DNA of 64,000 bases from Butyrivibrio sp. INlla21 (lineage in GTDB: Bacteria > Bacillota > Clostridia > Lachnospirales > Lachnospiraceae): NCBI RefSeq assembly GCF_900116875.1, contig NZ_FPCC01000004.1, positions 62,001-126,000 on the forward strand. The letters are read 5' to 3'. Positions 27,094 through 36,130 of the stretch are shown in pieces. The notes under the pieces are model-generated. The model did not search any database. It saw only the letters and a program-made list of their open reading frames with translations, and was not told where the DNA came from. Positions within the stretch are counted from its first letter, which is position 1. Every line of letters begins with the position of its first letter. The translations under genes were made by a program, and so were the position numbers.

Positions 27094-27699
27094 ATGTCAA
27101 CAAAAGATGATTGTCTCAGATGGAAATTAAAAGATGAACAGCATGTGATCCAGGATGAATGGATCGATTTCAGAAAGAATATCTATGAACTTCCAAATAG
27201 CGAAGAGATAGGTCCTGTCTACAACTTTTCTAAGCACAGCTTCTCTCTCATCGTCGCTACGGATGAAAACGGCAAGTTTATCTGCGTTCGCCAGTACAGA
27301 CACGGCATCGATGAAATCTGCACAGAGTTCCCCGCAGGCGGAATTGAATACAAGGAAAAGAGCGATGTTCCTTATATAACCAAGGAAAACATAATCGCGA
27401 CCGAAGATGACGCCTTCGCCGCAGCAAAAAGAGAGCTCATTGAAGAAACCGGCTATACATCAGATGAATGGACTCATCTTCTGACGCTCCCTTCCAATGC
27501 CACCATCTCCAACAGCAATGTGCATATTTATGCTGCAGCAAACTGCAAGCATGTCGCTTCCCAGGAGCTTGACGACTCCGAATTCCTCGACGTCCTGCTA
27601 CTTGATGAAAAAGAGCTTATGAGAAGAATAAACGGCGGCGATTTCAAGCAGGCTCTCCATGTACTTGCATATTATCTTTATAAAGAAAGGTGCAATTGA
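27094..27699 (+). CDS. NUDIX hydrolase, ADP-ribose pyrophosphatase-like
   Basis: A 201-residue enzyme expected to hydrolyse a nucleoside diphosphate linked to another group. The NUDIX box is split: FPAGGIEY begins it, and AAKRELIEETGYT completes it, with about 20 extra residues between the G and the RE..EE helix. Upstream, RQYRHGIDEICTEFPAGG matches the ADP-ribose pyrophosphatase (YffH/NudF) group. The start ATG has AAAGGA upstream. It is one of the few plus-strand genes and is followed by tRNA-Leu. The N-terminal 50 residues are the domain that mediates dimerisation in this group. Confidence 0.9.
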   Translation: MSTKDDCLRWKLKDEQHVIQDEWIDFRKNIYELPNSEEIGPVYNFSKHSFSLIVATDENGKFICVRQYRHGIDEICTEFPAGGIEYKEKSDVPYITKENIIATEDDAFAAAKRELIEETGYTSDEWTHLLTLPSNATISNSNVHIYAAANCKHVASQELDDSEFLDVLLLDEKELMRRINGGDFKQALHVLAYYLYKERCN

Positions 27700-27714
27700 A
27701 ATAATAAATAAGCC

Positions 27715-27743
27715 TTGATAATAGGCTTCCCGTGTGATATATT
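27715..27743 (+). promoter_or_regulatory. Promoter of tRNA-Leu
   Basis: -35 TTGATA (27715-27720), a 17-bp spacer and an extended -10 (TGA then TATATT at 27738-27743). The expected start near 27750 leaves a leader of about 50 nt before the tRNA. Confidence 0.8.
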
Positions 27744-27800
27744 ATGTAGGCGTGCTGCAATCGGCAGCGCCGATGCATTCGCATCTTTTTTTATATAAAA

Positions 27801-27883
27801 GCCGGCATGTCGGAATGGCAGACGATGCAGACTCAAAATCTGTTGTGGGTAACCACGTGTGGGTTCAAGTCCCACTGCCGGCA
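27801..27883 (+). tRNA. tRNA-Leu (anticodon CAA)
   Basis: The acceptor arms GCCGGCA and TGCCGGC pair fully, with A as discriminator. The anticodon loop CTCAAAA gives anticodon CAA (decodes UUG). A long variable arm typical of class II tRNAs (TGTGGGTAACCACG region) precedes the T-arm GTGGGTTCAAGTCCCAC. CCA is not encoded. The size is 83 nt without CCA. Confidence 0.97.
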
Positions 27884-27891
27884 GTAAAAAA

Positions 27892-27925
27892 CCTCTACCA
27901 TTTACATGGTAGAGGATCTTTTTAT
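27892..27925 (+). terminator. Intrinsic terminator of tRNA-Leu
   Basis: CCTCTACCA (27892-27900) and TGGTAGAGG (27907-27915) form a 9-bp stem with a 6-nt loop, followed by a T-rich tract. It lies 8 bp after the tRNA. Confidence 0.93.
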
Positions 27926-27989
27926 TTTTGCTGCTATCAGATATCCTTTCATAAAAAATCCATCTCCAAGTATTGATTTTTCATCGTTA

Positions 27990-28295
27990 TTATATCTGCA
28001 CAATGTCCACGTCGTCGCCATATGTAAATATATCTTTGTCATTTAGTACACAGCCGGTAACTAAGTAGTCCATTCCGCTTGCTCCGAGGGCTTTTTTTCC
28101 CTTGAGGATAAGGTGGACTTTTTTATCTTCCGTCATGTATTCTTCGGAGACGGTCTTGTTATCCTTGGAATCTTCGAGCATCTTCTTAAAATCCCCGATA
28201 AATGCAGGAATGATCACTGAGCCAATTCCCTGGCCGACTGTCGGGCCATATATTCCGATTATTTCATGAAGTAATAGCTTTCTAAGTTCGTCCAT
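27990..28295 (-). CDS. Hypothetical small protein (unrecognised)
   Basis: A 101-residue protein that I do not recognise. It has no signal peptide, but a mildly hydrophobic segment with glycines (GIYGPTVGQGIGSVIIPAFIGDF) near residue 14-36. The second half contains a KVHLILKGKKALGASGMDYLVTGCVLNDKD strand-rich region. It starts 16 bp after the pyrophosphatase gene on the same strand, with AAAGG seven bases before its ATG, so it is likely co-transcribed. The tRNA terminator region lies beyond its stop, on the other strand. Confidence 0.7.
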   Translation of the reverse strand: MDELRKLLLHEIIGIYGPTVGQGIGSVIIPAFIGDFKKMLEDSKDNKTVSEEYMTEDKKVHLILKGKKALGASGMDYLVTGCVLNDKDIFTYGDDVDIVQI

Positions 28296-28311
28296 ACGCG
28301 TGCCTTTCGTA

Positions 28312-29958
28312 TTACTGCTGAATAGTCTCTACAATTGCGGGAAGAAGCTGCTTCTTACGGGAAACAACTCCGGGTAATTTAGCCGTATCTCCAGTTACAT
28401 TGATTCCGAAAGCATTGTTCAAGGTGTGCTGAGCCTTGGCGCCTTCAAAGATAATCTCCGAGGACTCCTCTATGATATTGGTAAGCATAAAGAACAGCAT
28501 ATCAAGGCCGTCTTCCTTTGCTACATTGGCAAGCTCGGGTTCAAGTTTCTTTTTGATCTCAACAAGCTCTTCTGCGCTCATTGAATTGATCTGACCGATT
28601 CCGATAGTAAGGTCGTCTACAGTAAACTTCTTGAAGTCCTGATGAAGTATCTCACCGGCGGACTTTCCGCTGAGATTAGATCCGGCATGGAACATCTCTT
28701 TTGCGAACTCCTCAAAATCGACTCCCGCTATCTTAGCAAGCTCCTCTCCTGCGTTCTTATCTATAAGAGTGCATGTAGGAGATCTGAACATAAGCGTATC
28801 GGATAGGATCGCAGCAAGTAAAAGTCCCGCTGTCGTCTTATCTATCTCAACACCGTTTTCCTTGTACATAAGATAGATGATCGAGCATGTTGATCCAAGC
28901 GGCTGATTTCTAAAAAAAACAGGGCCTGCAGTCTCGATCGTACGAAGTCTGTGGTGATCAACAATCTCTAATATTTCAGCTGAATCGGCGCCGTTTACTG
29001 CCTGATTCTTTTCATTATGATCAACTAAGATGAGCTGTTTCTTTTTAGCTCCCAAGAAGTTACGTCTACTGATCATTCCGATGTAATGATTACTCTTATC
29101 AAGGATCGGGAAGTATCTGTGACGGGTCTGCGCCATAACATCCTGAATATCCTCGATGTAATCGTCCATGTGGAAATGAACGGTGCTGTCTTTTTTCATG
29201 ACATGTTCAATCGGAATACTCTGATTTATAAGCCTTGCGACGATAAATGTATCGTGCGGCGTTGTTATTATCTTGGTTCCATGCTCTTTTGCCTGTGTCT
29301 GAATGGTCTTTGCAACTTCGGCGCCTTCACAGACTATGATACATCCCGCATTCATCTCAATGGCACAAAGCTGAGTCTCGTAGCGGTTTCCAAGAATAAC
29401 TACATCGCCCTCATTTATAAGATTTTCCATGATCTCGGGGCTTGCTGCCGCAATAACAACTTTTCCTTTTGTAAGGTTATCGCTTATATCTCCGACAATG
29501 AGCTCACCATCGATAGTCTCAACAATATTCTTATATGAAGTGTGCGCCTGTGAAAGAATACCCGGATCTATAACATCCATATATGTTTCTACGATATCAT
29601 TGGTAGTAACGATACCGCTAAGTTCGTCGTTCTCAGTAACGCACAAGGTCACAACCTCGGCGTCTCTCATTTTTGCCCAGGCTTTCTTAAGAGAAAGATC
29701 GGAGCCGACTCCCTCAAGCATCCTTATCTCCATGTCGCGCACCTGCGTCCTGACATCCTTGATGTAGGCCGGTACTTCAACATCGAAATGAGACAGAACA
29801 AACTGCGTCTCTTCATTGAGGTGTCCTGCTCTGCACGCTATATACTCATCCCCTGTTATCTTACTTTTGAGATTAGCGTAAGTTATTGCCGCACATATCG
29901 AATCCGTGTCGGGATTCTTGTGTCCTATGACAATTACAGGTCTATTCTGCTTTTCCAT
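28312..29958 (-). CDS. ppaC: Family II manganese-dependent inorganic pyrophosphatase with CBS and DRTGG domains
   Basis: The enzyme hydrolyses pyrophosphate in the cytoplasm. The DHH-type active site reads VIGHKNPDTDSICAAITYA at the N-terminus and DHHRL further on. Between the catalytic halves lie a CBS-pair region and a DRTGG domain (about 70-310), giving 548 residues versus 310 for the domain-free type; such enzymes are regulated by adenine nucleotides. The long ORF opens at 30012, but the ATG at 29958 has AGGAG eight bases upstream and begins the catalytic fold. A perfect inverted repeat lies just upstream of this start. Confidence 0.94.
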   Translation of the reverse strand: MEKQNRPVIVIGHKNPDTDSICAAITYANLKSKITGDEYIACRAGHLNEETQFVLSHFDVEVPAYIKDVRTQVRDMEIRMLEGVGSDLSLKKAWAKMRDAEVVTLCVTENDELSGIVTTNDIVETYMDVIDPGILSQAHTSYKNIVETIDGELIVGDISDNLTKGKVVIAAASPEIMENLINEGDVVILGNRYETQLCAIEMNAGCIIVCEGAEVAKTIQTQAKEHGTKIITTPHDTFIVARLINQSIPIEHVMKKDSTVHFHMDDYIEDIQDVMAQTRHRYFPILDKSNHYIGMISRRNFLGAKKKQLILVDHNEKNQAVNGADSAEILEIVDHHRLRTIETAGPVFFRNQPLGSTCSIIYLMYKENGVEIDKTTAGLLLAAILSDTLMFRSPTCTLIDKNAGEELAKIAGVDFEEFAKEMFHAGSNLSGKSAGEILHQDFKKFTVDDLTIGIGQINSMSAEELVEIKKKLEPELANVAKEDGLDMLFFMLTNIIEESSEIIFEGAKAQHTLNNAFGINVTGDTAKLPGVVSRKKQLLPAIVETIQQ

Positions 29959-29986
29959 ACATGATCTCCTAAAAGTGAAAACGCAA

Positions 29987-30025
29987 AAATGCGTTAATAC
30001 TGTCATATACAATATTAACGCATTT
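29987..30025 (-). promoter_or_regulatory. Perfect 13-bp inverted repeat upstream of ppaC
   Basis: AAATGCGTTAATA (29987-29999) and TATTAACGCATTT (30013-30025) are exact complements with a 13-nt gap, and end 29 bp before the ppaC start codon. On the minus strand the repeat is followed by a short U-run, so it might act as an operator, as an attenuator hairpin, or as a terminator for the gene to the right. I cannot decide which. Confidence 0.55.
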
Positions 30026-30080
30026 ATGGTTACATTTTCTATAGTTTTTGTAGATATTTAACTCATTATAATATTATTTA

Positions 30081-31124
30081 TCAGTTTATACTTGTAAAGC
30101 AGGACTTGTATTTATCACATGCTTCTTCGCTGAAATCCAAGATGGTAACATAACCCGCATACTCGTTCTTGAAGAACATATACTCTTTCATACAAGGCTT
30201 CACTTTACCACCCATGTCAAAAAACATGAGTTTACATACACAGGGTTTTCCGGCAAGGAATTCTTTGGTTATAGTCATTTCAACCCCGTTGGCACCAAAG
30301 CCTGTTTTGTAGTCTTCTTTCAGTTCTTCGAGTTTTTCATCATCTATTATCTCATCTACATAATAATCAACTATCTCTTCGTCGCTCTTTCCCGAATACT
30401 TCAAGATTCTCACACCGAGATTACGCATAACTTTTACTTCAACCATATTTAAACGATCACTTGTTGTAGCTATCATTTCTGATGCAAATTTCCCGTCTTC
30501 AACTTCTTGTTTAACAAATTGAGCGTAACTCTCAGCAGAATCACACTTATTCTCACTGAGTTCTTTTTCAGACATATATATTAAATTGGATGGTTTGGTA
30601 AACGCGATTCCAAGCGTATTGCTTTTAAATGTATCACCTTCCATTATAAACGCTTCGTAAGGGTGATTTTCCAAAGCGCTCTGATCACCTTTAACCGATT
30701 CTTTTTCATCTGAATCACTTGCTTCCTCACCGGACTTATCGGAAACTTCCTCAGCTACTTCGCTATCTTCCTTTTCTACTTCTTCAGTTTTCCCTTCAAC
30801 AACAGTTGAAGTATCCTGTGAAGCATATTCAGTTGTAGAAACACCTATAGTGGGATCTTCCGGCTGTGAATGAGTCATCTTGTAATTGGCAAGCGTAATA
30901 AGAAGAAGCGCCGCCACAACGGCTCCGCCGATATATAACCATTTCTTGTTAATTCCGCCCATAGTCTGCGGAACCTGCACATTCGCATTATTCTGCATAT
31001 TAGGAATGTACTGCGCATAAGGATTGTTCTGCATACGCTGCTGCGCATTCATCTGTGAATACTTCTTTTCAAGAGCCTCAAGGCTCATTTCAGTATCCTG
31101 CTGCGGATTATTCTGATTATTCAT
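30081..31124 (-). CDS. Hypothetical single-span membrane protein
   Basis: I do not recognise this 347-residue protein. The N-terminal 60 residues are Gln/Asn/Met-rich (repeated NNPQQ, QMNAQQR) and likely cytoplasmic. One transmembrane helix follows (KKWLYIGGAVVAALLLITLANYKM, about 60-83), then an acidic low-complexity stretch of Glu, Ser, Asp, Val (about 95-140) and a C-terminal extracytoplasmic domain of about 200 residues with two Cys in KPCVCKLMFF and one in MKPCMKEYMFF. The start ATG has GAGGGAG upstream. It is monocistronic, with its own extended -10 promoter and a 136-bp gap before the exporter genes. Confidence 0.7.
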   Translation of the reverse strand: MNNQNNPQQDTEMSLEALEKKYSQMNAQQRMQNNPYAQYIPNMQNNANVQVPQTMGGINKKWLYIGGAVVAALLLITLANYKMTHSQPEDPTIGVSTTEYASQDTSTVVEGKTEEVEKEDSEVAEEVSDKSGEEASDSDEKESVKGDQSALENHPYEAFIMEGDTFKSNTLGIAFTKPSNLIYMSEKELSENKCDSAESYAQFVKQEVEDGKFASEMIATTSDRLNMVEVKVMRNLGVRILKYSGKSDEEIVDYYVDEIIDDEKLEELKEDYKTGFGANGVEMTITKEFLAGKPCVCKLMFFDMGGKVKPCMKEYMFFKNEYAGYVTILDFSEEACDKYKSCFTSIN

Positions 31125-31165
31125 TTGTTTTTACTCCCTCAACAATAATATATTTCTTGTTTCAA

Positions 31166-31174
31166 AGTATAACA
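31166..31174 (-). promoter_or_regulatory. Extended -10 promoter of the single-span membrane protein gene
   Basis: On the minus strand TGT precedes TATACT (31166-31171), forming a TGN-extended -10. A loose -35 (TTACTT) lies 18 bp upstream. The start codon is about 40 bp downstream. Confidence 0.5.
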
Positions 31175-31220
31175 TGACACTTTTTTGTGAAGTAAATGTT
31201 AATTTTGTTATTTTTATAAT

Positions 31221-31252
31221 AAAAAAAAGAAGGTGATATTAAGATCACCTTC
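31221..31252 (-). terminator. Intrinsic terminator of the ABC exporter operon
   Basis: GAAGGTGAT and ATCACCTTC form a 9-bp stem with a 6-nt loop, followed on the minus strand by eight U residues. It lies 13 bp after the stop codon of the second exporter subunit. Confidence 0.95.
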
Positions 31253-31265
31253 CATCAAATGCTCA

Positions 31266-32996
31266 TCAAGCGAATTGACTGTTATACAGCTCGTAATAAA
31301 AGCCTTCCTTTGCCAACAGTTCTTTGTGATTGCCCTGCTCTATGATATGTCCGTCCTTCATTACAAGAATAACATCCGCTTCACGGATCGTCGAAAGCCT
31401 ATGAGCAACGATAAAGCTTGTTCTACCGCTCATCATCTTGTTAAACGCTTTCTGGATCCTCATCTCTGTGTTGGTATCGATTGAAGATGTCGCCTCATCA
31501 AGGATCAACATAGGCGGGATATTGAGCATAACTCTGGTAATGCATAGGAGCTGTTTTTGTCCCTGAGAAAGATTACCTCCGTTCTCGGAAATAACGGTAT
31601 TATAACCATCTGGAAGCCTTTTTATAAAGCTATGCGCATGTGAAGCCTTGGCAGCTTCTATAATCTCCTCATCGGTAAAGCCGTCTCTTCCAAGCGTGAT
31701 ATTATCTTTAATCGTACCGCTTCTAAGCCAAGTTTCCTGAAGAACCATACCGAAGTTATTTCTAAGATCCGCTCTCTTTATATCCCTTATATCCGTTCCG
31801 TCTATACAGATTTTTCCCTTATCAACGTCATAAAATCTCATAAGAAGATTGATAAGCGTTGTCTTTCCGCTTCCGGTCGGACCTACGATTGCTACTCTCT
31901 GTCCCTTTTTGATATCAAGATCAAGGTCTTCTATAAGACTCTTATTCTTATCATAAGAAAAGGCAGCATCCTCGATAACTATATCTCCCTTAGGTTCAAA
32001 CACCTTCGGAGCATTGGAAGAATCCGGAATCTCGGGTTTTTCTTCGATAAGAGCAAACACTCTTTCAGCGCAGGCGAGCGCATTTTGAAGCTCGGTAACA
32101 ACACCGGAGATTTCATTAAACGGCTTGGTATACTGTGTTGCATAACTTAAAAAGATAGTAAGGCCACCGACAGTCATCCTTCCCGTAATACAAGCAAATG
32201 CTCCGAAAAGAGCTACAGCGGCATAAACTATATTGTTGATAAACCTGGTTCCCGGATTAGTGATGGCTGAAACAAATACAGCTTTGACGGAAGCGTCGAA
32301 AAGCTTGTCATTAACGTCATCGAAGACTTCCATGTTTTCATCTTCATGCGCAAATGCCTTAACCACGGGAAGATTCCCGATCATTTCATCGATAAAGCCC
32401 GTCTGCTCCGATCTCGCCTCACTTTGTCTTTTGAATAATTCAAAAGACTTATTTGCAATAAATCTTGCAAGCAAAAGTGAAAGCGGCGTTAACGCAACTA
32501 CCACTATCGCGATCCTGAAATTAAGATAAAACATAAATACTAAAGTTCCGACAATGGTGACTATTCCGGTAAACAGCTGTGTGAATCCCATTAAAAGTCC
32601 GTCGGCAAAAAGATCAACGTCAGCTATGATCCTGCTCACAATATCGCCTGTCTTAACCTTATCAAGATATTCAAAAGGCAAAATCTGAAGCTTATCAAAA
32701 GCTTCCGCTCTTACATCTCTCACCACTTTAAAAGTGATAGCGTTATTGGCTTTATTCATTATCCACTGCGAAGCAGCTACAATTCCGATAACTATCAGCA
32801 TCTTGAGAAGAATAAAAGATACTCCCTCAAAATCAACATTATCTTTTCCGACAATACAATCAACCGCATTACCTGCAAGTATCGGAACATACAAAGAAAG
32901 TGTAGCCGTAAGTACAGCCAATATCATTGATAAAAGAATGAGCCCGCGGTATTTTCCGGCATGTCGCAGTACTTTTTTAAGTGTCTTCTTTTTCAT
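31266..32996 (-). CDS. ABC exporter half-transporter, subunit with intact Walker B
   Basis: A 576-residue fusion of a six-helix ABC transmembrane domain and an ATPase domain, in the multidrug/lipid exporter (ABCB/LmrCD) group. Walker A is GPTGSGKTT (near 368); Walker B LILDEATSSID keeps the catalytic Glu. The signature motif, however, reads LSQGQ rather than LSGGQ. Its start overlaps the stop of the other half-transporter gene by 4 bp (ATGA). A paired subunit with a degenerate Walker B plus a partner with an unusual signature is the pattern of heterodimeric exporters with one degenerate nucleotide site. Substrate is unknown. Confidence 0.93.
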   Translation of the reverse strand: MKKKTLKKVLRHAGKYRGLILLSMILAVLTATLSLYVPILAGNAVDCIVGKDNVDFEGVSFILLKMLIVIGIVAASQWIMNKANNAITFKVVRDVRAEAFDKLQILPFEYLDKVKTGDIVSRIIADVDLFADGLLMGFTQLFTGIVTIVGTLVFMFYLNFRIAIVVVALTPLSLLLARFIANKSFELFKRQSEARSEQTGFIDEMIGNLPVVKAFAHEDENMEVFDDVNDKLFDASVKAVFVSAITNPGTRFINNIVYAAVALFGAFACITGRMTVGGLTIFLSYATQYTKPFNEISGVVTELQNALACAERVFALIEEKPEIPDSSNAPKVFEPKGDIVIEDAAFSYDKNKSLIEDLDLDIKKGQRVAIVGPTGSGKTTLINLLMRFYDVDKGKICIDGTDIRDIKRADLRNNFGMVLQETWLRSGTIKDNITLGRDGFTDEEIIEAAKASHAHSFIKRLPDGYNTVISENGGNLSQGQKQLLCITRVMLNIPPMLILDEATSSIDTNTEMRIQKAFNKMMSGRTSFIVAHRLSTIREADVILVMKDGHIIEQGNHKELLAKEGFYYELYNSQFA

Positions 32997-34717
32997 ACCG
33001 CTCCCTCCTGCTTAAACTGAGAATCATAAATTTCCTTATAAAGCTCGCAAGAAGTAAGGAGCTCATCATGCGTTCCCATTCCTGCGACAACGCCGTTATC
33101 AAGGACTATTATCTTGTCGCAGTCATGAACGGAAGATGTTCTCTGAGAAACAATAAATGTCGTCGGAGCGTTCTCCATATTTGAGATCGCATGTCTTAAA
33201 TTTTTATCCGTAAGAAAATCAAGCGCAGACGCACTGTCGTCAAGAATAAGTATTTCCGGTTTTTTTAAAAGCGCACGCGCTATCGTAAGTCTCTGTTTCT
33301 GACCTCCGGAGAAGTTTTTACCTCCCTGTGAGACCATATGATCAAGCCCGCTTTCTTTGCCGCGAACTATTTCTTCCGCCTGTGCTATCTTAAGTGCGTA
33401 ATAAATGTCTTCATCCGTAGCCCCGGCGTTACCCCAGCGCATATTGTCCCTGATCGTACCGTGGAAAAGAACTGCCTTCTGCGGAACAATACCTATCCTC
33501 TCGCGAAGTGCCTCAAGCTTATATTCTTTGACGTCTTTTCCGTCAATTACAACGCTTCCTTCTCTTACATCATAAAATCTTGGGATTAAATTAATAAGCG
33601 TCGATTTACCGCTACCGGTTCCACCGATGACGCCAATCTTCTCACCTCTTTTAACCTCAAAGCTCACATGCTCAAGCGAATCCTCGCTATCTCCGACGTA
33701 GCGCATACATGCATCATTAAATACGATATGAGTCTCTGTCTTATCAAAAACATCCAACTCGCCATCCTTCATTGAGGGCTTAAGCTCGAGAAGCTCCTGC
33801 ACTCTGTTACCCGATGCAATTGCCTTGGTTATTGTAAGGATCAGATTGGCAAGCTTAATAAGCTCGATAAGAATCTGGGACATATAGTTATAAAGCGCAA
33901 CAACCTGACCTCGTGAAAGCTCACCGATATTTACAAGCTTAGCACTTTTATATATCAGATATGCGATCGCTAGATTTAGTATCGTAAAGGTCAGAGGATT
34001 CATAAGCGCACTTACGCCGCCCACATGCTCCTGAAGAGACATCAGCTCGTTGTTACTCTTATTAAATCCGTCTTTTTCTCTTTTCTCAAGGCCAAAGGCT
34101 CTGATAACTCTTACACCAGTGTGGTTCTCACGCGTAAGCCTAAGAAGAGTATCCAGACCGTTCTGTATCTTCCCGTATCCGGGAATGCTCCACGCCATTA
34201 TCGCTCCGACAACGGCAAACAAAAGTATGATCGTAACAACAAAGATAAGTGCCTGCCTAAAGTCGATGGTAAACGCCATTATCATGGCACCAAAAACAAC
34301 AAAAGGAGATCTTAAAAGAAGTCTTATCGTCAGATTGACTCCCTGCTGAACCTGATTAACATCGCTTGTCATACGCGTGATCATTGCGGAAGTTCCGACT
34401 CTGTCCATATCGGAAAACGAAAGACTTTGTATATTGGAAAAAAGAGCTCTCTTAACCTTCCTGGCAAATCCCGCAGCGGCTTTTGCCGCAAAATACTGCG
34501 CTGTTATCGCAGTTATAAAGCCGATAACACAAAGCACAATGAGGATCGCACACATCTTAATGACATATCCTCTGTCACCGTTTGCAATTCCGTTGTCTAT
34601 CATTGAAGCGATAACAAGCGGAACAAGAAGCTCAAACGATGCTTCGAGAAGTTTAAAAAGAGGTCCGAGGATAGTCTCTTTTTTATAATCCTTTAAATAA
34701 ACAAGAAGTTTCTTCAC
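32993..34717 (-). CDS. ABC exporter half-transporter, subunit with degenerate Walker B
   Basis: About 574 residues: six transmembrane helices and an ABC ATPase with Walker A GGTGSGKST, a canonical signature FSGGQKQRL, and Walker B LILDDSASALD in which the catalytic Glu is Asp. This complements the downstream partner (normal Glu, LSQGQ signature), as in TM287/288-type heterodimers. The frame opens at 34735 with TTG, but the GTG at 34717 has GGTGG close upstream and begins MKKLLVYLKDYKK, typical of the family. It follows the methyltransferase gene directly. Confidence 0.92.
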   Translation of the reverse strand: MKKLLVYLKDYKKETILGPLFKLLEASFELLVPLVIASMIDNGIANGDRGYVIKMCAILIVLCVIGFITAITAQYFAAKAAAGFARKVKRALFSNIQSLSFSDMDRVGTSAMITRMTSDVNQVQQGVNLTIRLLLRSPFVVFGAMIMAFTIDFRQALIFVVTIILLFAVVGAIMAWSIPGYGKIQNGLDTLLRLTRENHTGVRVIRAFGLEKREKDGFNKSNNELMSLQEHVGGVSALMNPLTFTILNLAIAYLIYKSAKLVNIGELSRGQVVALYNYMSQILIELIKLANLILTITKAIASGNRVQELLELKPSMKDGELDVFDKTETHIVFNDACMRYVGDSEDSLEHVSFEVKRGEKIGVIGGTGSGKSTLINLIPRFYDVREGSVVIDGKDVKEYKLEALRERIGIVPQKAVLFHGTIRDNMRWGNAGATDEDIYYALKIAQAEEIVRGKESGLDHMVSQGGKNFSGGQKQRLTIARALLKKPEILILDDSASALDFLTDKNLRHAISNMENAPTTFIVSQRTSSVHDCDKIIVLDNGVVAGMGTHDELLTSCELYKEIYDSQFKQEGAV

Positions 34718-34731
34718 TTTTCCACCCCAAA

Positions 34732-36063
34732 TCAATAATTTATTCTAAGTCCCTTAGGATAATGATTTTTGATCATCCCTCCCGAAGCTTTACCCCATCC
34801 GATACTGTAACCGTCCGTAGTAACAAGGCACCAGCCTTTCTTGATATCTTCGGTTATACGAAGTGTCTGACCGTTTAAATAAGCCTTGATATCTGCAGAA
34901 TCGGAAGGTAAGTCGAAGCTCGCATTAACGTCCTCAGGTCTTAGAAAAAGAGCCAGCGCATGATTGGGCTCAAACCTGTCTTTTATTATCTCTCCCAAAT
35001 GAAGGCCCGGTCTTAATACCTTAAGGCCGTTTACTGATGGCATAAACGTCGGTGCAAGAAATAGCTGTTTACCAAACATGATTATATTCTTGGATTCCAT
35101 GAGCTTTTCCAAAGCACCTTTTTTAAGTGTCTCATCGCAAAAAGCATAAAAAGGCTTTAAGACATCTTTTTTTACCGGAACATTCTTTCCACCGGGGATA
35201 TATCTGTTTCCGTCGTTTACAAGCTCTCCGTCTCTTTCAAGCACACACAGGAAATGTCCTTCCCCATGATCCTTGTGAGGCCACAATCTCCTTCTGTCCA
35301 CTTCCTTGAAATCCGGATGCCTGTTTACAAAAGCATATATATTATCTTCGTTCTCTTCCTTTGAAAAAGTGCAGGTCGAATAAACGATGCGCCCTCCCGG
35401 AAGAAGCATTTTGGATGCAAGATCCAAAATCTCTGCCTGTCTTTTAGCACAGGCAAGAACATTGTCAACGCTCCATTCATCTGCGGCATTATCGTTCTTT
35501 CTGAACATTCCTTCGCCGGAGCAAGGAGCATCTATAAGGATCTTATCAAAATATCCTTCAAACACTTCGGACAAATGCTGCGGTGTCTCATTAAGCACCA
35601 TAGCATTTGCGATGCCAAGCCTTTCGATATTAAGAGATAATATCTTGGCTCTGTCTTTATTTATCTCATTTGTCACAAGAAGGCCTTGCCCTTTTAGCTT
35701 GCAAGCTATCTGCGTGGTCTTTCCTCCCGGAGCAGCACACAGATCAAGTATCTTATCTCCGGGCTGTACATTCAGATAGCTTACGGGTGCCATTGCACTC
35801 GGTTCCTGAATATAATAAAGCCCTGCTTCATGATATGGATGCTTACCGGGAGTCGCATTCTCGGCATAATAAAATCCCGTCTCTTCCCACGGGATATTTC
35901 CTGTTATATAGGGCAGGTTCTTAATAAAAGAAACATCGCACTTAAGAGTATTGGCTCTTAACGCATAATATCTTCTATCCTCTTCAAAAGCCGTAATAAA
36001 GGCATTATATTCTTCTTCACCAAGGAACTGTTTCATCCTCTCTTTAAACTTATCAGGTAACAA
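34732..36063 (-). CDS. NOL1/NOP2/sun-family RNA m5C methyltransferase (RsmF/RsmB-like)
   Basis: A SAM-dependent enzyme expected to methylate a cytosine of 16S rRNA. From the TTG at 36063, with GGAGG seven bases upstream, it has 443 residues. The Rossmann fold shows LDLCAAPGGKTTQIA; the two catalytic cysteines are in DAPCSGEGMFRKN (motif IV) and YSTCTFSKEEN (motif VI). The C-terminal 130 residues fit the extra domain of RsmF-type proteins (GLHLGEIIKDRFEPNHALAL). The frame extends further upstream to 36141, but that part has no start with a ribosome binding site and would overlap the preceding terminator. Confidence 0.93.
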   Translation of the reverse strand: MLPDKFKERMKQFLGEEEYNAFITAFEEDRRYYALRANTLKCDVSFIKNLPYITGNIPWEETGFYYAENATPGKHPYHEAGLYYIQEPSAMAPVSYLNVQPGDKILDLCAAPGGKTTQIACKLKGQGLLVTNEINKDRAKILSLNIERLGIANAMVLNETPQHLSEVFEGYFDKILIDAPCSGEGMFRKNDNAADEWSVDNVLACAKRQAEILDLASKMLLPGGRIVYSTCTFSKEENEDNIYAFVNRHPDFKEVDRRRLWPHKDHGEGHFLCVLERDGELVNDGNRYIPGGKNVPVKKDVLKPFYAFCDETLKKGALEKLMESKNIIMFGKQLFLAPTFMPSVNGLKVLRPGLHLGEIIKDRFEPNHALALFLRPEDVNASFDLPSDSADIKAYLNGQTLRITEDIKKGWCLVTTDGYSIGWGKASGGMIKNHYPKGLRINY

Positions 36064-36101
36064 TAAACAACCTCCAAAGAATAATAAGCTTATTTCCAAA
36101 A

Positions 36102-36130
36102 AGATAAAAAGCTGCCCGTAAAAAGGCAGC
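36102..36130 (-). terminator. Terminator after the DtxR-type regulator
   Basis: GGCAGC-type arms (36111-36116 with 36125-36130) enclose an 8-nt loop and are followed on the minus strand by five U residues. It lies 14 bp past the regulator's stop codon. Only about 40 bp then remain before the methyltransferase start, so that gene may depend partly on read-through. Confidence 0.75.

Noticed and set aside
27801..27883. Integration of a mobile element at the tRNA-Leu gene
   Set aside because: No integrase, no repeat of the tRNA 3' end and no change in gene content was seen nearby.
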